Shown: positions 44,811-56,457 of the stretch, piece by piece
Layout: each line of letters opens with the position of its first letter
Numbering within the stretch: the stretch's first letter is position 1
Source: Macrocystis pyrifera
Lineage: Eukaryota > Sar > Phaeophyceae > Laminariales > Laminariaceae
Reading direction: 5' to 3'
DNA length: 64,000 bases
NCBI GenBank assembly: GCA_031763025.1
Contig: JASSKH010000012.1
Span: 3,720,001-3,784,000, forward strand
Program-made: the position numbers and the translations under genes
The notes under the pieces: model-generated
What the model saw: only the letters and a program-made list of their open reading frames with translations
The model's database searches: none
Told to the model about the DNA's origin: nothing

Positions 44811-47800
44811 GGTCACACAGCAGTACTTTACTTGTCTTCGGCCTGCCCCGTCCTTGGGGTGGGCCGAGGAAGTCCGCAAGGATCTGCAACGGTCTAGCGA
44901 CAGTCACACGAACATCGAGCTTCTGGCCGAGTAGAGAGGGTACCTTGCGCGGTCCGGCTGGTGGCCTGGTCGCTTTAAGGACCGCGTGGGGTGGTGGTGA
45001 TGTTTTTTCTTCTTAACCCCGACGCCAAGGAGTTCATCCCTCTGGCGGGACGGGTACATCACCACAGCAGAGAGCGCTACACGGGCAGTCGGGGGAGTGG
45101 AGAGGCTGGCCACAGCGTGGGTATGCATGCACGACAGGAAGGATGGGAATGTCGGCGTTGGCTGGGACGGCTGCACCCAGCCAACGGAAACCAAGGCGCG
45201 TACCGGGCTACGAAACGGAAAGCCACTTTCGCCATAGAGAAGAAAAAGAAACAAAAGAAGAAAAAAAAGGAGGCGGGGACGAGCCTCACGTCGGCTGGCA
45301 AAGAAAGCAGCACGCGAGGTTCGTAAGAGACAGAAGGAGGCACTGGTCGCGGTAGCGACCTACAATGTGCGCACCCTGGCTGTAAAGGGGAAGAACGGGT
45401 ACGGACATGACGAGAGTGTAGTGGCGAAGGGACGGCAACTCGGCTGTGACTTCATTGGCCTGCAGGAAACCCGGAGGACCGGTAGCACGACGTTTCGTGC
45501 GGCAGGGTATCGCGTTTTCTGTTCAGGTCAGGAAACAACAGCTGCTAGGCAAGGGCTGTACGGAGTAGGTCTAGCTGTAAAGGAATCGTTGTGCAGTAAG
45601 GCTGTGTACACTCATCAGTTCATTGACGAGCGGCTTATGTCTATGCGCTTTGAGCTGGCTAGCAAATACGAGGCAGTTAATTTCGTCGTCGCGTATGCTC
45701 CAACTGATTGTACCAAAGACGTTGGACTGAAACGTAGCTTCTGGCAGAAGCTGGAGGACTTGGTGGAAAAGATCCCGACGAAAGAGTGTCTGTTTGTACT
45801 GATGGATGCCAACGCGCGAACTGGACAGAGGATGGAAGGGTGTGGTGAAGATGAAAATAAAGTGCTTGGAGCATATGGGCGTGATGTTCGTAATGATAAC
45901 GGCAGACGACTCCTGTCGTTCGCCACCAATTGCAAGTTAGCTCCTACCAACACGTTTTTCAGCACGCGCAAGGGTGGGATTTCGCATACACACAACGGCA
46001 CCAGCCCGAGTGACCGTAAGCGGATCGACTACATCCTAACCCGTCAAGCCCATCGACCTAGAGTACAAGATGTTAAAGTCGTCCCGCAGCCTCCTGCCCC
46101 AGCTAAGGCTGACTCAGACCACAACATCTTGTATGTCAAAGTCCGACTCAGTGGTCACTTTGCGTCCAACAGACAAATACGTAGACCGACAAAACGCCGA
46201 GAGTTCGACAGGCAGCTTTTTATGTCCGATGGAAAGTGTCGTGAACGAGTAGTCGCGAGGGTCATCTCCACTCTCAACCAGCCTAACCATCCCCGTAATA
46301 CGTCTGGCATGGTTGAGTTTTTCACTGCGGCTATTGTTGATGCGGTCGAAAAAGAGGTACCACCCCCTCCACGTCGCCACCGCAGACATGGATGGTGTGA
46401 GTCTGCCGAAACCGTGACCGCATTCATATTAGCATGGACAGCGAGGGAGGATGCACGGCAATTCTTGCGTGCCCACCCCCAGGATAGAACCGCGTGGAAG
46501 ACACTGAGATCTGCGTGTGCAAACCTGCAGAAGGTGATTGCCGCAGGACTGCATGCGTACTTCGAAGCGTACCTCGCTGAAACCGAACGACTACTAGCGA
46601 ACAACGACCAGAGAGGCTTTTACAAGCACCTTAAGAGTACGGTAGGATTGGAAGGGACTAAAGCGAGAAGCGAACAGTTCATTAGGGACGAGGATGGCAC
46701 GCTGTTGGGGGATAAGGTGCGAATTCGTGAACGGTGGGGGCGGTTTTACCACAAACTTTTGAACACGAAATCGCTTAAACTCGATTCCACGATCATCGAC
46801 CTCTTGCCACTACGACCGCTTAAACTGTCGCTCGGAGATGAACCATCCATGGACGAGATGACGGAAGCACTTAAGGGGATGTCAAACTGGAAAGCTGTCG
46901 GGCCAGATGGTCTCCCGGCCGAACTCCTGAAAATCGACCACCCCGCATTCGCCCAGTGCTTTCACAACATCCTTGTCAATGTTTGGGTAACAGGAGAAGT
47001 CCCCCAGCAATGGAAAGACGCGATCATCAAGGTCCTTCACAAAAAGAAGGACCGAACTGATTGCAACAACTACAGAGGAATTTCGCTGGTTGCCCACGCA
47101 GGCAAAGTCTTGTTGAAAATCGTCGCGTCGCGCCTCAGCAAAAACTGCGAGACCGAGGAATTACTCCCGGAGGAACAGTGCGGCTTCCGCCCCGCACGAT
47201 CAACGATTGATATGTTGTTCGTCGTGCGCCGGTTGCAAGAGCTTGGAAGACAGAGGAAAATCCCCCTGTACTTGTGCTTCATCGATCTGCAGAAAGCGTA
47301 CGACTCTGTCGACCGAGAGCTGTTATGGGAAGTACTCACACGTTTTGGCGTACCAACCAAGATGCTGAGAATTATCCGTAATTTCCACGATGGCATGCGG
47401 GCTCGCGTGCGTACGGATGACGGCGAGCACTCGGAATGGTTTGATGTCACGCAGGGGCTGCGGCAAGGCTGTGTGCTGTCACCGTTACTGTTCAACGTAT
47501 TTTTCGCTGCTGCGTTGCACGTCGTACTAGTACGCTTTAGCCATGACGAAGCAATCGTAAGGGATTTGGTCCAACTTAGTGATGCTGGAGTAGCCGGGAC
47601 GGAGGAGCAGGAGCCGTTGACGTACGTGCGAAGGGCTGTATGGGGCATGTTGTACGCCGATGACGCAGGGATTGTCTCGAAGTCAGCTGAAGGGCTCGCG
47701 AAAATGATGACAGTCATCGTGACTGTCTTCGAAGCAGCAGGCCTTACGGTGTCGGAAAAGAAGACAGAGACTATGCTTCTACAAACGCCAGACCAGAAAA

Positions 47801-49578
47801 CCCTCGCACCACCGCTCGTTATCGAAGCAGCAGGCCAGAGGTATAAGCAGACGGCCCAGTTCTTGTACCTAGGCGGCGTTATCCACGAAAATGCTGACCT
47901 CTCGCTCGAAATCGACCGACGGATCCGTCTCATGCGAGCATGCCTCAAACGGTTCGGCCCGGAGCTGTATGATAGGACGACCGCCCCCCTTAGCCTGAAA
48001 GTCCGAATGCTGCAGGCCGAGGTGATTGAGACCCTGCTCTACGGGTGTGTGACGTGGACCCTCAGAGCGGAACACTTTGCCAAGCTTCGAACGGCTCACC
48101 ACCAAGTCCTGTTGCGAGTCATTGGCTTCCAACGCCGACTTCGTACTGACCATGCCACCCTCTCGTACGCGAAGGCCCTCAAGATGACACGTTGCGAGAG
48201 CATCGAAACGACCATCCGCAAACGGTGTCTCTTCTTCGCGGGGGGGGTGGCACGGCAAAGCAAGGATCGATTACCTAGCCGGGTGATGTTCGGGACGATT
48301 GCTGGTGGGGAGAACCCGAGACCTGGCGGACAGGTTAAGACTTGGCATAGATGCGTAGTCGAAGACCTTAGGGAGTTCCGCGCCACCGAAGGGTCAACGG
48401 AACTTGCTCCCTTGGTGTTTGGAGTTGAGACCGCACTGTGGCCCACTGCTGCAAAAAAGGCGGGGAAGTGGTACCGGGGGATCCTGGAAGCAGCCGAACG
48501 GTTCATGGTGAGGTGGCACGAGGCTGAGGCTGAGCTGAGCAGGCAGCGCCGCGCATCCGCCGTGGGTGGTGTCCAAGGGAATGGGGGGAGGAGGGGCAAC
48601 AAGAGGAGCAGCAGAAAACCCGACCAAGGGAATGCGGAGAGGGGGGGGAAGAGGAGTAGCAGGGAAACTGCAGTGGACGAAAGTAGGAAGGAGATGGCAG
48701 ATAGGGTAGCCAGGTACCGGGCAGACTAAGAAGTAGAATATGCCTATACTACTTGTACCACCAACTGGTGCAGCTGGTTCGAACGTGGTCTTCCTGTTGT
48801 TTTTGTTTATTTTTATTTCATTTTATTGTCTTCTTTGCGGTGACCCTATGTGATTTTCATTTCTCTTCCTTTCTCCGATTGATAAGCCTTATTGAAGGAG
48901 TCGTGTGGCGTGGGTGGATGACGAGCCTGCTCTGCTTGTTTCGTACTGTCTGACGCCGAGGGGCCGGGCATAGTTGACGAACGCTGGACGATGGTGGCAG
49001 ACAGGGTAGCAAGGTACCAGGCGGGCCAGCAGGGATACCCTGGCTGTGCTACTCGTACCATAAACTGCTGCCGCTACCTGGAGCATGCCTTGTGCTTTGT
49101 TTGGTTTGACTGTTATTTTTACCTTGGTTCTTAGTCTTACTCTGTTGACGACTAGTGGTGTTTTCTTCTTTTTCTTTTTCTTTTTCCAGCTCGTTCTTTT
49201 CAAGTGTCTGCCACGTCCCCTACGTGGGGGTACGATGGTTTGTTGCTATACTGAAGTATATACATATACCAGGAATATTTTAGTTTTTTTTTTTTTGTTT
49301 CTTTTCTCTTTCGAATTGTCTCTGTTTTTGTTTTTTTGTTTTTTCTCTTTGTTGTTTTTGTTTCTCTAAGTCATGGAATGTGTATGTCGTGCCTGTCGTA
49401 CGCAGTATGATGACATGGCATTGCATTACATACGTGGCAACGTAGTATCTCTGTGGCGTAGCTTTGTGACCACAGAACTTGTATCTCTCTAGGTTTGAAG
49501 AATCGGCACGGACACTGGTTGTGCTGGATGTCGACGCGTAGAAAGAACGGTTTAATGTGAAGAAAACAACAACAACAA
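44811..49578 (+). mobile_element. LINE-A: APE-type non-LTR retrotransposon, near full length
   Basis: Contains a ~430 bp 5' region, an uninterrupted endonuclease/RT frame (45238-48729), a ~850 bp 3' region and a short (AAC)n tail (49566-49579). CATCCCT occurs at both borders (44804-44810 and 49579-49585) and may be the target duplication, though a SINE starts at the right border. The simple-repeat tail and single APE-RT protein resemble the RTE clade (inference). The 3' end also occurs at 50840-51089, with an (AC)n tail. Confidence 0.85.
45238..48729 (+). CDS. LINE-A endonuclease/reverse transcriptase
   Basis: 1163 open codons. A Lys/Arg-rich leader precedes the APE-like endonuclease: ATYNVRTLAVKG (catalytic Asn), GLQETRRTG (Glu), VVAYAPTD, MDANARTG, RIDYILTR and SDHNILYV. 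The RT follows: NYRGISLVAHAGKV, QCGFRPARSTID, CFIDLQKAYDSVDRE, LRQGCVLSPLLFNVFF and MLYADDAGI (active-site DD), then FLYLGGVIHENADL and LLYGCVTW. It cuts target DNA and primes reverse transcription there. All motifs are intact, so the enzyme may be functional. There is no ATG before the endonuclease: the frame opens after TAG at 45235, the first in-frame GTG (45367) lies downstream of the catalytic Asn, and the frame upstream (44991-45326) overlaps through an A-rich run. Either a frameshift in that run or an unusual start is implied. Confidence 0.9.
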   Translation, partial: RRKRNKRRKKRRRGRASRRLAKKAAREVRKRQKEALVAVATYNVRTLAVKGKNGYGHDESVVAKGRQLGCDFIGLQETRRTGSTTFRAAGYRVFCSGQETTAARQGLYGVGLAVKESLCSKAVYTHQFIDERLMSMRFELASKYEAVNFVVAYAPTDCTKDVGLKRSFWQKLEDLVEKIPTKECLFVLMDANARTGQRMEGCGEDENKVLGAYGRDVRNDNGRRLLSFATNCKLAPTNTFFSTRKGGISHTHNGTSPSDRKRIDYILTRQAHRPRVQDVKVVPQPPAPAKADSDHNILYVKVRLSGHFASNRQIRRPTKRREFDRQLFMSDGKCRERVVARVISTLNQPNHPRNTSGMVEFFTAAIVDAVEKEVPPPPRRHRRHGWCESAETVTAFILAWTAREDARQFLRAHPQDRTAWKTLRSACANLQKVIAAGLHAYFEAYLAETERLLANNDQRGFYKHLKSTVGLEGTKARSEQFIRDEDGTLLGDKVRIRERWGRFYHKLLNTKSLKLDSTIIDLLPLRPLKLSLGDEPSMDEMTEALKGMSNWKAVGPDGLPAELLKIDHPAFAQCFHNILVNVWVTGEVPQQWKDAIIKVLHKKKDRTDCNNYRGISLVAHAGKVLLKIVASRLSKNCETEELLPEEQCGFRPARSTIDMLFVVRRLQELGRQRKIPLYLCFIDLQKAYDSVDRELLWEVLTRFGVPTKMLRIIRNFHDGMRARVRTDDGEHSEWFDVTQGLRQGCVLSPLLFNVFFAAALHVVLVRFSHDEAIVRDLVQLSDAGVAGTEEQEPLTYVRRAVWGMLYADDAGIVSKSAEGLAKMMTVIVTVFEAAGLTVSEKKTETMLLQTPDQKTLAPPLVIEAAGQRYKQTAQFLYLGGVIHENADLSLEIDRRIRLMRACLKRFGPELYDRTTAPLSLKVRMLQAEVIETLLYGCVTWTLRAEHFAKLRTAHHQVLLRVIGFQRRLRTDHATLSYAKALKMTRCESIETTIRKRCLFFAGGVARQSKDRLPSRVMFGTIAGGENPRPGGQVKTWHRCVVEDLREFRATEGSTELAPLVFGVETALWPTAAKKAGKWYRGILEAAERFMVRWHEAEAELSRQRRASAVGGVQGNGGRRGNKRSSRKPDQGNAERGGKRSSRETAVDESRKEMADRVARYRAD

Positions 49579-49579
49579 C

Positions 49580-49897
49580 ATCCCTATCAAGATCAATTTC
49601 GTGGGTTCAAGTCTCACCGAGTACATGCTCGTAGGGGCTTTTTCTTGCATAAAAGAGATTGATTAGCGGAAAAAGCCCGAGAGCGTGAGTTAGCTGCATT
49701 CCATGAAAATCGACGAGCAGTGGGAATGCTAAATGAACCCTATGCGCGATAAAAACTAAAGGCACGTACCGGGGGGGAGAAGGGAAGACACCTGTGACCA
49801 CGGCTTGTCCAGAAGGTCGTCGAGGGTAAAAAACCTCTTACGAATTAGGCTGGAAAGTGAAAATGATGAGTAAAAAAAAACAAACAAACAAAAAAAT
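49580..49897 (+). mobile_element. SINE copy 3, head-truncated
   Basis: Starts TATCAAGATCAATTTCGTGG with the B box (GGGTTCAAGTCTC), then the full body and an A-rich end. ATCCCTATC occurs at 49580-49588 and 49896-49904, a possible target duplication in the (AAC)n tail of LINE-A. Confidence 0.85.
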
Positions 49898-49944
49898 CCC
49901 TATCCATCCGTGTACTACGTATTATTACGTAGTAAGTAAAGCGT

Positions 49945-50270
49945 AGGTGGCTAGGTAGGTGGTCCGCGTGCCTATCAAGATCAATTTCGTGGGTTCAAAT
50001 ATCACCGAGTGCATGCTCGTAGGGACTTTTTCTTGCATAAAAAATTGATAAGCGGAAAGCGCGAGAGCGTGAGTTAGCTATATTCGATGAAAATCGACGA
50101 GCAGTGGGAATGCTGAACCCTATGCGCGACAAAAAATGAAGGCACGTACGGGGGGGAGAAGGGATGACACCTGTGATCACGGCTTGTCCAGAAGATCGTC
50201 GAGAGTAAAACCTCCTACGAGTGGGCTGGAAAGTAAAAGTGATGATGAAAAAAAAAAAAAAAAAAAAAAA
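49945..50270 (+). mobile_element. SINE copy 4
   Basis: Head GGTGGCTAGGTAGGTGGTCC (A-box-like), B-box region GGGTTCAAATATC (degenerate), body, and a 23-nt poly(A) at 50248-50270. It lies 48 bp after copy 3 in the same orientation. Confidence 0.85.
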
Positions 50271-50839
50271 TAGTATAATCTTTCAGTTCACCCGATGAGA
50301 CGAGAAATTGCCTGCTTCGTTCACCACCGACGGAATTAACGATTATTTATATAGTTGTTCATGGATGGGGTCTATACCGACGGAAACTAATAAATAATGA
50401 ATGGCTTTTAATTTGTTCAGAGAGAGGCAGAAAGAAGAAGAATTCACGGCCACACTCGTCCCGTTGCCCCCCCCCTCTTAGCTTCGCGTGATAGGTGTGC
50501 ACGAGAGCACGGCAGGCACAACACTGCTCGCTGCTCGCTGCCGATTGATAATAATAGGCCTATATATTTATAGAAGCTAGGCCTGCTGCCAGCAGTTAGT
50601 TGTGGTTTTATCTGCCTGCTGTACAGCAGTGTGTGTGTATGTATGATGATATTACACCTGGACCAGGTACTTGTACAAAAGTGTGTACGTATTAATTACT
50701 TATTATCTACGTATTATTACGGGCCCCTCGGGGGGGGAAATTTGTATGATGGGGTCCTGATTACTACTATTAATACTACACACATTCATTCATGTCTTTT
50801 TCTTTTTCTTGTTCTTTTTCGGTTTGGTTTTTTCGTTGC
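50271..50839. other. Intergenic, no feature recognised
   Basis: Low-complexity and AT-rich sequence, with no coding signal. Confidence 0.4.
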
Positions 50840-51089
50840 TTCTCTTTCTTTATGGTGTATTTTGGTTGCTGGCGTATGTATGTATGTTGTGTCGGCCGCA
50901 CCTAGAGTGCGAAGGCATGGTATATTACGTAGGCTATTAATGCATCACGTGTGTGTTATCTCTGTGTCGTAGTCTGTGACCACAGAGCTCGTATCTTTCT
51001 AGGGTGAAGAATCAGCACGGACACTGGGCTTGCTGGATGTCGACGAGTAGAAGAACGGTTTAATGTGAAGAACACACACACACACACAC
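50840..51089 (+). mobile_element. LINE-A 3'-end fragment
   Basis: CTGTGACCACAGAGCTCGTA, GAATCAGCACGGACACTGG and GAACGGTTTAATGTGAAGAA match 49440-49565 of LINE-A, ending in (AC)n instead of (AAC)n. Confidence 0.85.
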
Positions 51090-52035
51090 ACCACCACTAT
51101 TATTATCAACTATTTAATCAGTCGAAGTCACAGCTGACGTGTATTTCAAAATTTATAAAATACTACTATTATTAATACAGCAGCTGTAATTCATAATTTT
51201 ATAAAAAATTACTTGAAAAAAAATTACGCACCACTTTTTTTCGCCTCCTCCGTAATCTGTACCAGGTATTTTACGAACGAGTAGTAGTGTGTAGTGTGTG
51301 TACGAGTACGATACAATTACTATTAATACTACTACTGCTGCTGCTGCTGTGTGTGGTACGTAAATACCTGGCTGGTACTACTGTACTGTAACAGCAGCAG
51401 TATATAGTAGTATCCAACTGCTTTTTGATGGGTGATGTGGGTGTGTGGGTTTACGTGGCTCGATAGAGTATTCCGTGGTTTCCGGCAAATTGGCTGGTGT
51501 TGGGGGTTGTGTGGTGGGTGGTGTGGGGGTGCCCTGCTAATACTACTCCGAGGATTGTGTCGATTGTCGCGTCGCCATCTTGGCGGATAAAACGTAAACA
51601 ACAAAGAAACCGGATAACAGCCAAACTCGTGGATACGACGACACGACACCACAGACCACAAACAGCAAAGCCGACAGCAACATATACTTTAAAATAAAAT
51701 TTAAAAAAACAACTAAAATCATCCTGTGTGCTGTCGTTTTAGGTACCCATTCATCACATTTGTCAGATTTTGGTTGGATGTTCCAAGTGTTCTGGTTTCC
51801 TGCATGTGTTTGAAAAATTTCAAATTTTGAACAAATTTCCAACGCACCGCACAGCGACAGCCCAGAAAGATTCGAATGGAACGGCGTTCGAATCTTTTAG
51901 TTGTCGAATCAACGATTCGCTTCGTTTGTTCATCCATTCTTTTTTGTTCAGTTTATTTTTGTATGCTCGAATCGTATATTCGTCTGTGACACTCTTGGCA
52001 CCAGGGGGCAAGGCCCAGAGCGCACCGGAGGGAGC
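51090..52035. other. Intergenic / 5' flank of the RVxF-motif gene
   Basis: A short block (GTCGAAGTCACAGCTGACG, AAATTTATAAAATACTA, 51119-51165) repeats the flank of the (TTA)n tract at 39213-39265. The rest shows no repeat or exon. No TATA box or promoter could be assigned with confidence. Confidence 0.4.
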
Positions 52036-52442
52036 ATGGTGGGCCAGACAAACGACAGCCTCGCCACTGCAGCGAGCGCCATGATCCGCCTGAGCGACAT
52101 AGGCCTCGCCCTGGAGATGTTGAAGGACGGGCGCGAGGACTCAGCGAACAGCCTCTCCTCTTGGACGACGACGGTTGCTACGCCTCCGATTATCACAGGG
52201 TATGCGTCAAGCTCAAGCGGATCGTCCTCGTCCTCGGTTGTAGCATCGCCCTATGGCAGCGTGCGTGGCAGCAGCACCAGCGCCGGGGCACGATCCGTGC
52301 GCTTCGCCGACGAGTGCGGGCGCGAGCTTGTGAGCGACGTGCAAACGACGGGGAACTGGTGGGAGGAGATGGTGCTCGGGGTAGACCGATGCGAGGCCTG
52401 CGGTCACAAGCAACGACAACAGGCGAAGCCACCAAAGACAAC

Positions 52443-52499
<57 letters not shown>

Positions 52500-53199
52500 G
52501 ACAAGCTTCGGGCTGGAGGCCGGTGCTAGCAGCAGAAGCTCGGCCAGCGTTGCCCGGAACCACGAGAACAGCGCGCAGCTGGCGGCCCCGACGTGCAAGA
52601 GGTGCGGGGTGCGTCGCAGAGAGGGCTCCCCGAGCGAGCTGTTCCGGTTCATCGAAGAGCTCAGTCGCGGAGTGGAAGCTACTTTGACCTTTCCTGGTAT
52701 CGTCGGGAAAAAGAGATCGTCGGTAATCCTCTACACCGAGGACAACGGGGAATCCATCTGCTGGATGAAAACGGGAGGCAAGCCGGGGCAGCCCTACCGA
52801 CTCCCATGCAAGACTCTGCTGGAGGTTAAAGACAAGGCGGGTGCAGCAATAGTGGCGCGTGCGGTGGGTGCGGGCGAGCGACGACAGCCGGTGGCGGCGG
52901 CGGTGGGAGGTGCTGCCCTGGCGGGCTTTGGTGCTGGTTTGCGCAGAGCGACTCTCACCAGGCGTGCGTCTGACATCCTTGGCTTGAGGGGGGGGGGAGG
53001 GGCAGAGAAGGCGCCACGAGGGAGAACTAGTTCAGGGGGTGAGGGTGAGACAGGCTCATCATCCACTTCATACTCATCGTCATCTTCTGAGGAGGAGGAG
53101 GAAGAGGAGGAGGAAAGGGGTGGGACGGAGGGGGGGGGTGCGACATACCCGACGCGGATCGGGGATCTGGGGGAGCTTGTCAGGTTCGAATCAGATTGA
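52036..53199 (+). CDS. Protein with PP1-docking-like motif, CxxC pairs and possible PH-like domain
   Basis: 387 codons from ATG in a good context (GGAGCATGG). Upstream codons in the frame read as hydrophobic noise, so this ATG is preferred. Residues 86-98, RSVRFADECGREL, match [RK]-x-V-x-F followed by AD..G, the protein phosphatase 1 docking pattern of glycogen-targeting-type subunits. C119/C122 (RCEACGH) and C187/C190 (TCKRCGV) could bind one zinc, separated by an 18-Ala tract coded by (GCA)17. Residues about 202-265 (LFRFIEELSRGVEATLTFPG, SSVILYTEDNGESICWMKT, YRLPCKTLLEVKD) look like PH-domain strands. The tail is Ser/Glu-rich (SYSSSSSEEEEE). Single exon as read. A role as a phosphatase-targeting protein is inference; no named family is recognised. 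Confidence 0.6.
52441..52497. repeat. (GCA)n trinucleotide repeat coding poly-Ala
   Basis: Seventeen perfect GCA codons then GCG inside the gene at 52036. It is read as Ala in the coding frame; other frames give Gln or Ser. The pure codon use suggests replication slippage and probable length polymorphism. Confidence 0.95.
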
Positions 53200-56080
53200 C
53201 GTGGAGAATGAAGCCGACTTGGTCAACGCAGAAGGTGACCATCGAGAACGTCAGCTGCTCGAGCCCGGCCGTGTTCACGCGAGGCATGATGCAACTCCGC
53301 AGCCACAACATGGATCTGCAGCAGCGGTAGCGTTGCGCTGGGTGCGTGCGCCCTTCCCTCGTCGTTGAGGGGCAGCAAGCACTCACTCGGTTGGATGTTT
53401 ACGAGCAGGTATCTGGTAGGTACGACATGTTTGGTGTTTTTTTTACATGCTTTTTTCTTCATTTTTTTTTCGTACGCCGTCCCGAGTCTCTCTCATGAAG
53501 ACTTGACGAGTTCAGTGTGTGTTGCCTTCTTTTTTTTTTAGTGCCCGCTCCTGTTCGCCTCTTCATGAGGTGTAGGGTAGCAGTAAGCAGTCCAGCACCT
53601 AAACGCTTCGTTCGTAAGTACGACACGTACGAGTATACACGCTACCCGTATCATCTATGACATGAATGTGGGTCTCTGATCGTGAAAATAAGGTACATTT
53701 GGAGCTTTTGTGGCCCTCTAAATGTTTATTATTTTTTTCGGTCAGGATGGTACAACATCATACCAGGTGCACTTCGGTCAGGATGGTACATGCATGCGGA
53801 AGCAAGCAGTGCGAGTAGGATACAGCGGCGCACAGAAGAACGTTTTGGATTGCACATGCTCTGGGTTGTGGATATTGCAGTCGTATTATTAATATTAATA
53901 CGTACTACCGCTGTAGTAGTGGTCGTAGAGCTCAAATCAAAACGCTCGTGCGGAGAGATATTTATCGTTGCGCTTGTGCTATTGTACCTGGTATATTTTC
54001 ACAGCAGCAGCAATGTCCGTCCATCCGCAGCAGCAGTCCATTGAAGGCGACAGCACAGCAGTGTCCTCTTGTACGAGCTTGTCGCAGGCAGCTAGGGCCC
54101 GCTAGATTTGTCTCCGCCCCCATACCCCCCTCCCCTCTTCCCCAATACTTGCATGTGATTGTGCTGAGTGCGATTTGGTCGAGTACTTTCGGACACGACG
54201 GGGGGGGGGGGGGGGGGGCGGGTCCAGCGGCCGGGGGGGGCGGGAGGGGGAGGGGGGGGGGGGGGGGGGGGGGCTAGATGGGAAACGGGGAGATGCAGGG
54301 TGGTGGGAAAAATAATTCTCATCAACGTTTCAATTTCCTTCTTTCAGGTATGACTCATCAGTGATGGCCTCTGCTGTCGCACGATATAATACTCTGAAGG
54401 GTATCTTACGGCAATCTGTGTAGGTTGGTTGTCGGGCGATGTCGGGATGACGTGTGTTCTTCGCCTTCAACCAATGACATTGAGGGGACTCGAGGGTGAA
54501 GTACGTACCCGTGCTCGCAACTTGGCAGCGTATCATGTATGTATCATGTATCAGTATATCAACCTCGTTGGTATATCAGCCTCGTATTATCAACCACGCG
54601 TATGGCAACTTCATCGCGCATACAGCAGCAGTAGTACGTGCATATTCGTATGTGAATACGTCTTCTACGTCGTACGTATCAATGATATTATTGTACCGGT
54701 ATGTTCCTGCTGCTGTCGCACCACTCTGCTCGGAATTTTTAAGATTCGTTTTGGTATTTATTTTGAATGCCAAACGGTCCTTACCGTTTCCTGAATACAG
54801 CAGTAGTTGGTATTTTTGGTTGTTCGTTTTAGTTCTCACAGCTCCAGAGATTCTCAGAATCACGGTCGACTTCTCCCCCAGAGTGTTTTTCGTTGTTTGA
54901 CGACAATATGAAAGGGATTCGTCCGTCGTCTAGTAATATTTTGTCTCGAGCATACCACCATTGCTGCTGGTGCTTCGCTCTTTCTTGCCGCCGCTCGGTC
55001 TCCGATTCATCATATTAATATAACAGTACATGGAGAATCATAGCAGTAGGTACCTGCTACGATGAATTGAGAGGGAGCATCGAACCCCGTTTTTTGTTTT
55101 GTTTCTTTCTCGCGAGGAACAAATGCCTGCCTGCCTGACTGTGTGAAGTTGGGCCGCTGTTCTTGTTTTGTTTTGTTTCTTTTCGTATATAAACGCATCG
55201 TTTGCGGCGGAGCAGAAAGCAGGAAATGTTTAAAAACAATGAATTGAATTGTTGATGTTGATCTGTATACGATGAGGTGATCTGTGTCGATGAGATCGTT
55301 TCAGCTTGATATCATCAGATCGTAGGAGTATCATAAGCGTAGCCTATGGTTGAAGTGTGTTACCGCCCCCCATCAGTTCAGCTAGTATTTACTTGGAGAG
55401 TGCCCCCACCCGCCACCTGGTGTTTGGTTTTTGTTTTCAACTTTATTTTTCGTTTGGTGCCGTTTTTTTTGGTGATGTTCCTTGTTTGTGAGAAAGTGTC
55501 TGGCAAAGGGCAAGTCCCGCCGTCGATTGGTTTGTGTGTCCGATTCGTCGGTAGGCCGGTCGGTCGGTTTTTGGCCGGGCGACGCTCCCCCCCGTCCTTT
55601 TCTCGCGCATATGGTACTGCTGTAGGTATGGCTGTTGTTGTAACCGTCATCTTGAGCCTTGCCCCATCGCGTGTTGCGTCACCGCAATATGTCGGTACGG
55701 TTGACGGTCTAGGCTTGGCCCGTCAAGATCTCTCAATATACTAGTTTCAGTGCCTGCAATTCCTTGGCGGCTGTCTGTCCGTCAGGGCGGTCTACTGTAG
55801 GTTTGTTCCGTCAAAGAAGTTCCCTTTAGACTCAATATGCTGGTTTCGGTGTCGAGAGTTTCTTGACGGTGGTCTGTCCCATCCGGCAGGGGGCAAGAGG
55901 GCCGTCAAACCATGTATTTGGTGTCTTGTGTATTGCCATCTGTGATATCTGGGGGAAACTTGCTGTGAACTTGCCACCTCGTCCACTGGAGTGTGCAGGT
56001 ATTCATAAGTTCTTCGTATTGCGGCTACGGTACCAAGTATTGTGCTTTTCGGCTGTACGAGCAACGGTTTTGGGGTAGGT
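53200..56080. other. Intergenic; poly(G) tracts
   Basis: Downstream flank of the gene. No exon recognised. Poly(G) runs occur at 54200-54218, 54233-54240 and 54252-54273, with ACAGCAGTA-type words at 54000-54060, 54622 and 54798. GGTCAGGATGGTACA is duplicated near 53740 and 53774. Confidence 0.45.
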
Positions 56081-56084
56081 AGGC

Positions 56085-56225
56085 GGGAGGGGGTGGGAGT
56101 CCAGCTGACGTCCCCCTTCTCTGTAACGCCTGAGGAGTAAGCGAGAGTTGTGGGGTTCAGGAGGCTGGAAGGGGGGGGGGGGGGTCCAGCTGACGCCCCC
56201 CTTTTCGGTAACGCCTGGGGATTTG
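56085..56225. repeat. Short tandem duplication
   Basis: GTCCAGCTGACGTCCCCCTT, CTGTAACGCCTGAGGA and GTCCAGCTGACGCCCCCCTT, CGGTAACGCCTGGGGA are two units about 85 bp apart; the second follows a 13-nt G run. Confidence 0.75.
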
Positions 56226-56456
56226 TTCGTCGCCGTGCTTTTATGATGTGGGTACATATTCCGGCAGCATCAACGGAGACAAAACAAGTCCGTTTGCTGT
56301 GGTAGATTCTACTGTATCTTTAGTAGAGAAACGCCTGAATCTGCTGTACCTACTCTGTAGAAGTAAACACGTGCTGGGTGTGATTTTTTGCTGCCTGTTT
56401 TTTTTTAATTGATTTTGTCTGCGAGAGCGTTAGAACCGCTCGAGTGTAGTCCCCCC

Positions 56457-56457
<1 letters not shown>

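Noticed and set aside
51901..52035. Upstream extension of the 52036 gene to an earlier ATG
   Set aside because: The extra residues are a hydrophobic Phe-rich stretch typical of T-rich intergenic DNA, and the ATG at 52036 has a better context.
52161..52652. Overlapping frames across the (GCA)n repeat
   Set aside because: Other-frame shadows of the gene at 52036 (poly-Ser, poly-Leu, poly-Cys readings).
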